Below, piece after piece: positions 33,216 to 40,982 of a DNA stretch of 64,000 bases. The notes below the pieces were generated by a model. It saw only the letters and a program-made list of their open reading frames with translations. It searched no databases and was not told where the DNA came from. A program made the translations under genes and the position numbers. Position 1 is the first letter of the stretch. Each line of letters begins with the position of its first letter. The stretch is from Microbacterium nanhaiense (lineage in GTDB: Bacteria > Actinomycetota > Actinomycetes > Actinomycetales > Microbacteriaceae), in the NCBI RefSeq assembly GCF_014646015.1, contig NZ_BMMQ01000004.1, positions 124,001-188,000 on the forward strand. Direction: 5' to 3'.

Positions 33216-35594
33216 ATGACTCCGCTCGCTCTCGCCCTCGACCGCGCCGCCCGCGGCGAGCGCCTCGATGCCCATGAAGCCGAGGCACTGCTCGCCGCGG
33301 ACGGAGACGACTTCGACCGCCTCCTGGATCTCGCCGGATCCGCCCGCGACGAGGGCTTGCGGCTCGCGGGCCGCGAGGGCGTCATCACCTACTCGCGCAA
33401 GGTCTTCATCCCGCTGACGACGCTCTGCCGAGACCGGTGTCACTACTGCGTCTTCGTCGATACCCCGAACCAGCTGCTCGCCAAGCGCAAGCCCGCCTAC
33501 ATGTCGGCGTCGCAGGTGCTCGCGGTCGCCCGGCAGGGGCAGGCGAAGGGTTGCAAGGAGGCTCTGCTGACGCTCGGCGACCGCCCGGAAGACCGCTGGC
33601 CCGAGGCGCGGGCGTGGCTGGACGAGCACGGCTACGCGTCGACCCTCGAGTACGTTGCCGACATGGCGCGTCTCATCCGGGAGGAGACGGGGTTACTCCC
33701 CCACATCAACCCCGGCGTCATGCACCCGGAGGAGCTCGCGATGCTCCGCCCCACGGCTCCGTCGATGGGCATCATGCTCGAGACGACGTCGCGGGCGCTC
33801 TTCGAGAACCGCGGCGAGGTGCACTACGGATCCCCCGACAAGGATCCCGCCGTGCGCCTCCGGGTCATCGAGGATGCGGGTGCCGCGCGGATCCCCTTCA
33901 CGACGGGCATCCTCGTCGGTATCGGCGAGAGCCTGCGCGACCGCGCCGAGTCGATGGTCGCGCTGCGCGACGCGCACGAGAAGCACGGCCACGTTCAAGA
34001 GGTCATCGTGCAGAACTTCCGCGCGAAGCCGCGCACCGCGATGCAGAACGCCGCCGATGCGCAGCTCGTGGAGTACGCGGCGGCCGTCGCCGTGATGCGG
34101 CTCGTGATGGGGCCGCGGATGCGGATCCAGGTGCCGCCCAATCTGCAGGATGTCGTGGAGCTCAAGCTGCTCGCGCGCGCGGGCGCCGACGACTGGGGCG
34201 GGGTGTCTCCGCTCACGGCCGACCACGTGAACCCCGAGCGCCCCTGGCCGCACCTCGACGATCTCGCCGCGCGCACGGCCGAGCTCGGATTCGCGCTGCG
34301 GGAGCGCCTGACCGCCCATCCCGAGTATCTGACCGACGAGTGGCTCGCCCCCGAGATGCGCGCGGCGACGCGGGCCCTCGCGGATCCCGACACGGGCCTC
34401 GCCCGCGAGAACACCGCTCCCACGAGTCTCGGGTCGGCACACGCCGCCGACGCCGGATCGCCGCACGGCGGCGGCGCGGAGGCGGCGGACGCCGTGCTGT
34501 TCGCGCCGGGCGGGCTCGTCGCAGCGCTTGTGGAGCGGGCGGCGGAGGATCCCGGATCCCTCGACGACTCCGAGTGGGTGCGGCTGCTCACAGCCACGGG
34601 CGACGAGCTCGACGCCGTCGCGCAGGCCGCCGACGACGTGCGCCGCTACACCGTCGGCGAGGCCGTCTCGATCGTCGCGAACCGCAACATCTCCTCCGCG
34701 CTCTACGGATCCGCGGAGCCGGGCGGCTATGATCTGCCGCTTCTCGCCGAGATGGCGCGCGACGCCGCCGAGCTCGGGCTGACGGAGATCTGCGTGCAGG
34801 GCGTCGTCGCCGGCCCCGCCGAGGGCTACCTCGAGATCGCCCGCACGATCAAGACCGCGGCCCCCGGCATCCACCTGCACGCCTACCGGCCGCAGGACGT
34901 TCGCGACTTCGCCGAGCGCGCGGGCCTCGGCCTCGACGACGCGCTCGCGGCGCTCCGCGACGCCGGCGTCGACACGGTGCCGGGCACGGGCGTCAAGATC
35001 CTCTCCGAGCGCGTGCGTCGCATCGTCGCCCCCACCGATATCGAGATCGACGGCTGGATCCGCGGGGTCACCGCCGCGCACCGCGCCGGCTTCACCTCGA
35101 CGTCCGTCATGTTCTACGGCCACGTCGAGACCGCCCAGGAACGCATCGCGCACCTGCGCGAGCTGCTGCGGATCCAGCGCGAGACCGGCGGCTTCACGGA
35201 GTTCGTGCCGATCCCGATGCCCGGCTGGGGCACGCCCCTCGTCGAGGGCCGCGCGGAGATCGACGAGCACCGCGCCATGGTGGCCGTGTCGCGCCTGATG
35301 CTGTCGGGCACGATCGCGCACATCCAGGTGCCGTGGACGCGCCTCGGGCTCGCCACCACCGCGACCCTCCTGAACGCGGGCGGCGACGACCTCGGCGGCA
35401 CCCTGCTCGACGGACGCGTCGGCCCCGCCAGCGGGGTCGAGGCCGGATCCGAGCTGACCTTCGATGCCGCCCGGGCCCTCGTGAAGCCGCTGTTCCGCCC
35501 GCTGCGCGAGCGCACGACCGCCTACGGCGAGGTGTCGCGGGGCTCGACCCCCGCGGGCGGCGGCCGCGGATCCGGATCCGGCGAGCGCCCGTGA
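33216..35594 (+). CDS. fbiC: FO synthase (bifunctional CofG-CofH, FbiC) with degenerate CofH half
   Basis: 792 aa, shorter than the usual 850 or so. FbiC makes the F420 chromophore FO from tyrosine and 5-amino-6-ribitylamino-uracil using two radical-SAM halves. The CofG half is intact, with the cluster motif LCRDRCHYC (Cys71, Cys75, Cys78). In the CofH half, the segment after VANRNI (about residue 492), where relatives carry CxxxCxxC, reads SSALYGSAEPGGYDL, with no cysteine; the GGI motif downstream is also altered (VQGVVAGP). The remaining CofH features (GHVETAQERIAHL, TGGFTEFVPIPMPG, NAGGDDLGGTLL) are retained. GGGAGGG abuts the ATG. First gene of fbiC-FMO-fgd. Confidence 0.9.
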   Translation: MTPLALALDRAARGERLDAHEAEALLAADGDDFDRLLDLAGSARDEGLRLAGREGVITYSRKVFIPLTTLCRDRCHYCVFVDTPNQLLAKRKPAYMSASQVLAVARQGQAKGCKEALLTLGDRPEDRWPEARAWLDEHGYASTLEYVADMARLIREETGLLPHINPGVMHPEELAMLRPTAPSMGIMLETTSRALFENRGEVHYGSPDKDPAVRLRVIEDAGAARIPFTTGILVGIGESLRDRAESMVALRDAHEKHGHVQEVIVQNFRAKPRTAMQNAADAQLVEYAAAVAVMRLVMGPRMRIQVPPNLQDVVELKLLARAGADDWGGVSPLTADHVNPERPWPHLDDLAARTAELGFALRERLTAHPEYLTDEWLAPEMRAATRALADPDTGLARENTAPTSLGSAHAADAGSPHGGGAEAADAVLFAPGGLVAALVERAAEDPGSLDDSEWVRLLTATGDELDAVAQAADDVRRYTVGEAVSIVANRNISSALYGSAEPGGYDLPLLAEMARDAAELGLTEICVQGVVAGPAEGYLEIARTIKTAAPGIHLHAYRPQDVRDFAERAGLGLDDALAALRDAGVDTVPGTGVKILSERVRRIVAPTDIEIDGWIRGVTAAHRAGFTSTSVMFYGHVETAQERIAHLRELLRIQRETGGFTEFVPIPMPGWGTPLVEGRAEIDEHRAMVAVSRLMLSGTIAHIQVPWTRLGLATTATLLNAGGDDLGGTLLDGRVGPASGVEAGSELTFDAARALVKPLFRPLRERTTAYGEVSRGSTPAGGGRGSGSGERP

Positions 35595-37090
35595 CCGTGC
35601 GCGCCTCCGCCCTGATCGTCGGGGCGGGCTTCGCCGGCATCGCGCAGGCGCTCGCGCTGCGCGACGCCGGTGTGACCTCGTTCCTCGTCGTCGAGCGGGC
35701 CTCATCCGTGGGCGGCACCTGGCGGGACAACACTTATCCGGGCATCGCGTGCGACGTGCCCTCGCACCTGTACGGCCTCGAGTCGCACCCGTGGCCGCGC
35801 TGGTCGCGCGTCTTCGCACCGGGCGCCGAGATCCGCGACTACCTGGAGCGCGTCGTCGAATCGGAGGGCCTGGCGAACCAGCTGATGCTCGGGACGACGA
35901 TGACCTCCGCCCGCTGGGACGGCGACGCCTGGCGCATCACCCTCGCCGTACACGACGACGCAGATTTTCGGCTGACTCGGCCGGAAACGGGTTCATCCGG
36001 GGCACCGACCCCAAAATCTGCGTCGTTGTGTACGCGCGAGGTCGTTGCCGACAACCTGATCCTGGCCGCGGGCCGACTCACCGAGCCGAAGATTCCCGAG
36101 ATTCCGGGGCTTGGCTCCTTCCCGGGCCCGCTGTTCCACTCCGCGCGGTGGGATCACTCGGTCGACGTCACCGGAAAGCGCGTCGCCGTCGTCGGCACGG
36201 GAGCCACCGCCGTGCAGCTGGCGCCCGCGCTCGCCCGCCTCGGCGCCCGCGTCACCCTCTTCCAGCGCACCCCCGCGTGGATCGTGCCGCGCGGCGATCG
36301 CGCGGTCGACGGATCCGAGATACGCACCTTCGAGGCGGATCCGGCCCTGCTCGCCGCGCACCGCGACGCGCTCTACGCCGAGGGCGAGGCGCGCTTCGCG
36401 TCGCGATCGGGGGATCCGGCCGCGGCCGCGGCCGCCGAATCGGCCGCGCGCGATCACCTCGCGCGGCAGGTTCCGGATCCGCTGCTGCGCGCGCAGCTCA
36501 CGCCCGACTACGCCTTCGGCTGCAAGCGGGTACTGCTGAGCGACGACTTCTACCCGGCGATCGCCGACGGATCCATCGCGCTCGAGCCATCGGCGCTCGC
36601 GGAGGTCGACGGATCCGCACTCGTCGCCGCGAGCGGCGCGCGCTACGACGCCGACATCGTCGTGCTCGCGACCGGCTTCGAGACGACCCGGCAGCCCTAC
36701 GCGGCGCTCGTCACGGGCGAGCGGGAGACGCTCGACGCGCACTGGTCCCGCGGGATGACGGCCGTCGCGTCGACGCTCGTCGCGGGGTTCCCGCACCTGT
36801 TCGTCCTCAACGGGCCGAACGCGTCGCTGGGCCACAACTCGTCGATCCTCATCTCGGAGGCGCAGGCGTCGTTCGCGGCCCGGCTCATCGCGCGCGGCGG
36901 CTGGGTCGCGGTTACGGACGAGGCCGAGAGCGCATCCACCGCCGACATCGCGCGTCGCGCCGCGCGCACCCCCTGGCTGACGGGCGGCTGCCACAACTGG
37001 TACGTTGACGAACGCAGCGGCGCACTCGCCCTGCTGTGGCCCGGCACCGTCGCCGAATTCCGGCAGCGTCTCGAAGGAGCACTCTCATGA
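35591..37090 (+). CDS. Flavin-containing monooxygenase (Baeyer-Villiger type) carrying an in-frame palindromic insert
   Basis: 499 aa. FAD motif VGAGFAGIAQALAL at the N-terminus, the downstream SVGGTWRDNTYPGIACDVPSH (GGTW and YPG of FMO/BVMO proteins), and the NADPH motif VVGTGATAVQLAPALA. It would hydroxylate or insert oxygen into ketones or heteroatoms. Residues about 120-148 come from a palindromic element (35948-36033) translated in frame; codons there (TTT, ACT, TCA, AAA, TCT, TGT) differ from the rest of the gene. GTG start overlaps fbiC (GTGA) and the stop overlaps fgd (ATGA), so it is co-expressed with F420 genes. Whether the insert is tolerated is unknown. Confidence 0.87.
   Translation: MTVRASALIVGAGFAGIAQALALRDAGVTSFLVVERASSVGGTWRDNTYPGIACDVPSHLYGLESHPWPRWSRVFAPGAEIRDYLERVVESEGLANQLMLGTTMTSARWDGDAWRITLAVHDDADFRLTRPETGSSGAPTPKSASLCTREVVADNLILAAGRLTEPKIPEIPGLGSFPGPLFHSARWDHSVDVTGKRVAVVGTGATAVQLAPALARLGARVTLFQRTPAWIVPRGDRAVDGSEIRTFEADPALLAAHRDALYAEGEARFASRSGDPAAAAAAESAARDHLARQVPDPLLRAQLTPDYAFGCKRVLLSDDFYPAIADGSIALEPSALAEVDGSALVAASGARYDADIVVLATGFETTRQPYAALVTGERETLDAHWSRGMTAVASTLVAGFPHLFVLNGPNASLGHNSSILISEAQASFAARLIARGGWVAVTDEAESASTADIARRAARTPWLTGGCHNWYVDERSGALALLWPGTVAEFRQRLEGALS
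35948..36033. repeat. In-frame palindromic element inside the flavin monooxygenase gene
   Basis: Arms 35948-35968 and 36013-36033 are complementary in 20 of 21 positions; inner edges are TTTTCGG and CCCCAAAA, like the palindrome at 29377. The 86-bp element falls in a loop between two core strands (WRITLA and REVVADNLILAAG). It has clearly lower GC3 than the flanking codons, which supports insertion. Confidence 0.85.
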
Positions 37091-38085
37091 CCATCCGCTT
37101 CGGATACAAGGCCTCGAGCGAGCAGTTCGGCCCGCGCGAGCTGCTCGACTATGCCGTGGGCGCGGAGGAGAACGGCTTCGACTCGGTGTTCCTCAGCGAC
37201 CACCTGCAGCCGTGGATGCACGAGGGCGGGCACGCGCCCGCCGCGATCCCGTGGCTGGGCGCCGCCGGTCAGGCGACCTCGCGCGTGACGCTCGGCACCT
37301 CGGTACTCACGCCGACCTTCCGCTATCACCCGGGCGTGATCGCGCAGGAGTTCGCGACCCTCGGATCCATGAACCCCGGTCGCATCATCCTCGGCGTCGG
37401 CACGGGGGAGGCGCTCAACGAGGTCACCCTCGGACAGGCGTGGCCTGATCCGCCCGAGCGCTTCCAGCGGATGAAGGAGGCGATCCTGCTGATTCGCGAG
37501 CTGTGGCGCGGCGAGCGCGTCAGCTACGACGGAAACTTCTACCGAGTGAGCAACGCTACGATCTACGACCGCCCCGAGCAGGAGGTCCCGATCTACATCG
37601 GCGCCTCGGGCCCCGCGGCCACGCGCCTCGCGGGCCGGATCGCCGACGGGTGGATCACCACGAGCGGCAAGGATCCTTCGCTGTACGCCGACACGCTCAT
37701 CCCCGCCTTCGAGGAGGGGCTCGCCAAGGGCGGGCAGACGGGCGTCGACCGCATGCTCGAGGTGAAGGTGTCGTTCCGCCCCGACCGGGCGAAAGCCCTG
37801 GAGAACACCCGGTTCTGGGCGCCGCTCGCTCTCAGCCCCGAGGAGAAGACCGGCGTGCACGACCCGATCGAGATGCAGCGTCTCGCCGAGAAGCTCCCCA
37901 TTGAACGCGCCGCGAGCCGCTTCATCGTCTCGGACGACCCCGACGAGCACGTCGCGCAGATTCAGCGCTACCTCGACCTCGGATTCACGCACCTGGTCTT
38001 CCACGATCCGGGCCACGACCAGGCCGAATTCCTCGACATTTATGGTCGCGATGTCTTGCCGAGGCTCCGCGCCGCGGTAGCCTAG
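37087..38085 (+). CDS. fgd: F420-dependent glucose-6-phosphate dehydrogenase
   Basis: 332 aa. It oxidises glucose-6-phosphate to 6-phosphogluconolactone and reduces F420, which supplies reduced F420 to LLM and related enzymes. The sequence has the FGD hallmarks: GYKASSEQFGPREL, SDHLQPW (His and Trp of the active site), GTSVLTPTFRYHP, GVGTGEALNE (catalytic Glu), the Lys-containing TSGKDPSLY phosphate site, and the C-terminal FHDPGHDQ. AAGGAG lies 8 nt upstream of the ATG, which overlaps the monooxygenase stop. Third gene of fbiC-FMO-fgd. Confidence 0.95.
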   Translation: MTIRFGYKASSEQFGPRELLDYAVGAEENGFDSVFLSDHLQPWMHEGGHAPAAIPWLGAAGQATSRVTLGTSVLTPTFRYHPGVIAQEFATLGSMNPGRIILGVGTGEALNEVTLGQAWPDPPERFQRMKEAILLIRELWRGERVSYDGNFYRVSNATIYDRPEQEVPIYIGASGPAATRLAGRIADGWITTSGKDPSLYADTLIPAFEEGLAKGGQTGVDRMLEVKVSFRPDRAKALENTRFWAPLALSPEEKTGVHDPIEMQRLAEKLPIERAASRFIVSDDPDEHVAQIQRYLDLGFTHLVFHDPGHDQAEFLDIYGRDVLPRLRAAVA

Positions 38086-38116
38086 GGCCTGCCCTGTCCT
38101 CCCCCGAAGGGATCCC

Positions 38117-38740
38117 ATGCTCTGGAGCGTCATCATTCCCGTGAAGACCACCCAGGCGGCGAAGACCCGCCTGGAGCTCGCCGGAACCGACCGCCCCCAG
38201 CTCGCCCTCGCGATCGCTCTCGACACGATCGCGGCCGCCGCGCGAGCTGAGGCCGTCGGCGAGGTCGTCGTCGTGACGAGCGATGCCGATGTGCAGGCCG
38301 GCGTCGAGCAGATCGAGGGTGCTCGGTGGGTCTCGGATCCGGGAATGGGGCTCAATGGGGCCGCGCGCGCCGGACTCGAGCGCGCGACGCACGACGCCAG
38401 GGCCGCCATGCTCGGCGACCTGCCCGCACTGCGCTCGAACGACCTTGACCGCGCGCTGCTCTCGGCGACCGCCGAGGAGCGCTCCTTCGTCCCGGACGTC
38501 GAGGAGACCGGATCCGTGTTCGTCGCCTGGCGCAGCCCCGCGACGTTCGAACCGCACTTCGGATCCGGATCCGCCGAGAAGCACGCGCAGGCGGGCCACG
38601 TGCGCCTGCCGATCCCCGCCACCAACACCCTGCGCCGCGACGTCGACACCGTCGAGCACCTACACGAGGCGTACGAACTCGGCGTCGGCCCCCGCACCGC
38701 GGCGCTCCTCAACGCCGCCCGCGCCCGCACCGCGGCGTAG
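38117..38740 (+). CDS. cofC: 2-phospho-L-lactate (or phosphoenolpyruvate) guanylyltransferase
   Basis: 207 aa. Nucleotidyltransferase that makes the activated GPP-lactyl (or enolpyruvyl) donor for CofD/FbiA. N-terminal WSVIIPVKTTQAAKTRLEL is the GTP-binding signature; the central ARAGLERATHDARAAMLGDLPAL contains the conserved GDLP metal site, and the C-terminal IPATNTLRRDVDTVEHL is also conserved. GAAGGGA lies 5 nt before the ATG. It is 31 bp downstream of fgd and probably in the same transcription unit. In mycobacteria the gene is called fbiD. Confidence 0.93.
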   Translation: MLWSVIIPVKTTQAAKTRLELAGTDRPQLALAIALDTIAAAARAEAVGEVVVVTSDADVQAGVEQIEGARWVSDPGMGLNGAARAGLERATHDARAAMLGDLPALRSNDLDRALLSATAEERSFVPDVEETGSVFVAWRSPATFEPHFGSGSAEKHAQAGHVRLPIPATNTLRRDVDTVEHLHEAYELGVGPRTAALLNAARARTAA

Positions 38741-38764
38741 GGGGCGGGGCGTGTCCCGGGTGGG

Positions 38765-39010
38765 GCGTGTCCCACTTGATGCGGGAATGGCGCCGGCCTA
38801 TAAGCACTAAGTGGGACACGCTCTGACCCGTGTCCCAGTTGATGCGGGAATCACACCCCCATACCCGCACCAAATGGGACACACCCCGCCCCATGTCCCA
38901 CTTAACGCGGAAATCACACCCCCATACCCGCACTAAGTGGGACACACCCCGACCCGTGTCCCACTTAATGTGGCATTAGTGCGCGGATAACGACCGGAAG
39001 TGGGACATGG
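38765..39010 (+). repeat. Four tandem palindromic repeats of about 63 bp (GTGTCCCACTT ... AAGTGGGACAC)
   Basis: Units start near 38765, 38829, 38891 and 38954. Each begins with TGTCCCA(C/G)TT and ends with A(A/G)GTGGGACA or a close variant; units 2 and 3 also share ATCACACCCCCATACCCGCA, which pairs with the TGCGGG of the left arm. In unit 1 the outer 13-bp stem is perfect. The whole 265-bp gap between cofC and the alkyltransferase-like gene is made of these units. No cas genes or unique spacers are present. Confidence 0.88.
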
Positions 39011-39522
39011 CAGCTCAGGGCTACAGGTACACCGTCACGGCGACGCCGATCGGGGCGGCGGTCGCCGTCTTCACCGCCTCCGACGCGGTCGTCGCGCTCG
39101 GGACGGCCGAGGATCCGCTGTGGGTCGTCGACTCGGTCGCGCAGGAGATCCGCGGCTCGCTCGCGGCCGCCGACGAGGACATCGCGGGGCTCGGATCCCA
39201 GCTCGGCGAGTACTTCGACGGATCCCGGACGACGTTCGACGTCGCCATCGACTGGGCCCTGACCGACGGTTTCGCGCGGATGGCGCTGCAGTGCGTCGCC
39301 GAAATCCCGCACGGCGAGACCGCCAGCTATGGCGAGGTCGCCGAGATGGCGGGGCGTCCGCGCGCGCACCGCGCCGTCGGCACGGCCTGCCGTTTCACAC
39401 CGCTGACGCTCGTGGTCCCGGTTCACCGCGTGATCCGCGCCGACGGATCCCTGGGCGAGTTCTCCGGCCGCGAGGACGTGAAGAGGTTCCTCCTCGACCT
39501 GGAGGGCGCATCGTTCCGCTGA
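39007..39522 (+). CDS. Alkyltransferase-like protein (Ogt/MGMT homologue lacking the catalytic Cys)
   Basis: 171 aa. It retains the N-terminal Ogt domain and the DNA-binding domain (MALQCVAEIPHGETASYGEV, AGRPRAHRAVGTACRFTP), but the active-site PCHR is PVHR (Val139, codon GTT at 39421-39423). It therefore cannot accept an alkyl group on that residue. Alkyltransferase-like proteins normally have Trp there and flag O6-alkylguanine for excision repair; a Val variant may do likewise or may be a decayed Ogt. The start ATG and the preceding GGAAGTGGGA belong to the last palindromic repeat. Confidence 0.85.
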   Translation: MAAQGYRYTVTATPIGAAVAVFTASDAVVALGTAEDPLWVVDSVAQEIRGSLAAADEDIAGLGSQLGEYFDGSRTTFDVAIDWALTDGFARMALQCVAEIPHGETASYGEVAEMAGRPRAHRAVGTACRFTPLTLVVPVHRVIRADGSLGEFSGREDVKRFLLDLEGASFR

Positions 39523-39553
39523 CCCGCGAACGATCGTCGCCGGACTCCGCGCG

Positions 39554-40864
39554 TTAGGCGGCGGCTGCCCTGGCGGCGGCAGGGAGCGCCTCCGCGATGC
39601 GCGAGAGCGCCGCGTCGTCGTGGGCGGCGGTGACGAACCAGGCCTCGTAGATGCTCGGCGGCAGGTTCACCCCGCTGTCGAGCATCGAGTGGAAGAACGG
39701 CGTGAAGCGGTGCGCCTCCTGCGTCTTCGCCTGCTCGTAGTCCGCCGGCTTCTCCGGCATGAACGCGAGCCCGAAGAGAGACCCGACGCGCGAGATGGAG
39801 TGCGCGACGCCCTCGGCCCGGAGCGCGGCGGTCAGGTCGGCGATCACGCGATCGGCGGCACGGTCGAGGTGCGCGTACACCTCGGGCGTCGCGAGTTCGA
39901 GCGTCGCGATGCCGGCCGCGACCGAGAGCGGGTTCCCCGAGAGCGTGCCCGCCTGGTACACCGGCCCCACGGGGGCGAGGTACTCCATGACCTCGCGGCT
40001 GCCGCCGAGCGCGGCGAGCGGCATGCCGCCGCCGACGACCTTGCCGAAGGTCATGATGTCGGGGGTGTAGGCGTGGCCGGCCTCGACCTGGCGCCCCCAT
40101 TCGCCCGCGGGGTGCACCCGGAAGCCGGTGAGAACCTCGTCGACGATCAGCAGGGATCCGGCGGCGTGCGCGATGTCGGCAAGGGCCGCGTTGAAGCCCT
40201 CGGGCGGCTCGATGACGCCCATGTTCGCGGGCGCCGCCTCGACGATGATGGCCGCGATGTTGCCGCCGCGCGCGGCGAAGACCTCGCGCACGGCGTCGAG
40301 GTCACCGTAGGGGACGACGAGCGTCGACGCGGCGACCGACGCCGGAACACCCGCCGTGCCCGGCAGGGCGAGGGTCGCGACGCCGGATCCGGCTGCCGCG
40401 AGCAGCCCGTCGGAGTGGCCGTGGTAGTTGCCGTCGAACTTCACGAGCAGGTCGCGCCCGGTGACTCCGCGGGCCAGGCGGATCGCCGTCATCGTCGCCT
40501 CGGTGCCGGTCGAGACGAGTCGCACCTCCTCGACCGGGGACAGGCCACCCGCCCGGACCCGCTCGGAGATCAGCGACGCGAGCTGCACTTCGCCCTCGGT
40601 CGGGGCGCCGAAGGACAGTCCGCGCTCAGCCGCCCGCTGGGCGGCCTCGACGACCGCCGGATGCGCGTGGCCCAGCAGGGCGGGGCCCCAGGTCGCGACG
40701 AGGTCGACGTACTCGCGGCCCGCGGCATCGGTGACGTACGCGCCCTTCGCCTCGGCGAGGAAGCGCGGCGTGCCACCGACGGATCCGTATGCCCGCACGG
40801 GCGAGTTCACGCCGCCGGGGATGACCTTCTGAGCGCTGGCGAAGAGCGAGTCGTTGCGATCCAT
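39554..40864 (-). CDS. hemL: Glutamate-1-semialdehyde 2,1-aminomutase
   Basis: 436 aa. It converts glutamate-1-semialdehyde to 5-aminolevulinate with PLP/PMP. Family marks are [20 protein letters not shown] at the N-terminus, [29 protein letters not shown], and the PLP-lysine in [17 protein letters not shown]. It works directly after HemA. It is transcribed apart from the other haem genes, behind the MFS/GntR pair. A GACAAT element ends 6 nt before the ATG. Confidence 0.96.
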   Translation of the reverse strand: MDRNDSLFASAQKVIPGGVNSPVRAYGSVGGTPRFLAEAKGAYVTDAAGREYVDLVATWGPALLGHAHPAVVEAAQRAAERGLSFGAPTEGEVQLASLISERVRAGGLSPVEEVRLVSTGTEATMTAIRLARGVTGRDLLVKFDGNYHGHSDGLLAAAGSGVATLALPGTAGVPASVAASTLVVPYGDLDAVREVFAARGGNIAAIIVEAAPANMGVIEPPEGFNAALADIAHAAGSLLIVDEVLTGFRVHPAGEWGRQVEAGHAYTPDIMTFGKVVGGGMPLAALGGSREVMEYLAPVGPVYQAGTLSGNPLSVAAGIATLELATPEVYAHLDRAADRVIADLTAALRAEGVAHSISRVGSLFGLAFMPEKPADYEQAKTQEAHRFTPFFHSMLDSGVNLPPSIYEAWFVTAAHDDAALSRIAEALPAAARAAAA

Positions 40865-40899
40865 GTGCCTATTGTCTCGCGCCGAGCGTCACATCCGCC

Positions 40900-40965
40900 G
40901 AACGCACAAGCTTTACCCGAACGGATACGAAATAACGTAGGCGTTCGGGCAAATCTTGTGCGCTC
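40900..40965. repeat. Imperfect palindrome between the MFS gene and hemL
   Basis: Arms 40900-40923 and 40942-40965 pair in 21 of 24 positions; the inner edge CCCGAACG/CGTTCGGG is perfect. The 18-bp centre is AT-rich. It lies 35 bp upstream of hemL's start and 17 bp from the MFS stop. Confidence 0.8.
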
Positions 40966-40982
40966 GCGGGGCGGGGCAGCAC

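Noticed and set aside
38765..39010. CRISPR array
   Set aside because: The whole unit is repeated and palindromic, there are no unique equal-length spacers and no cas genes.
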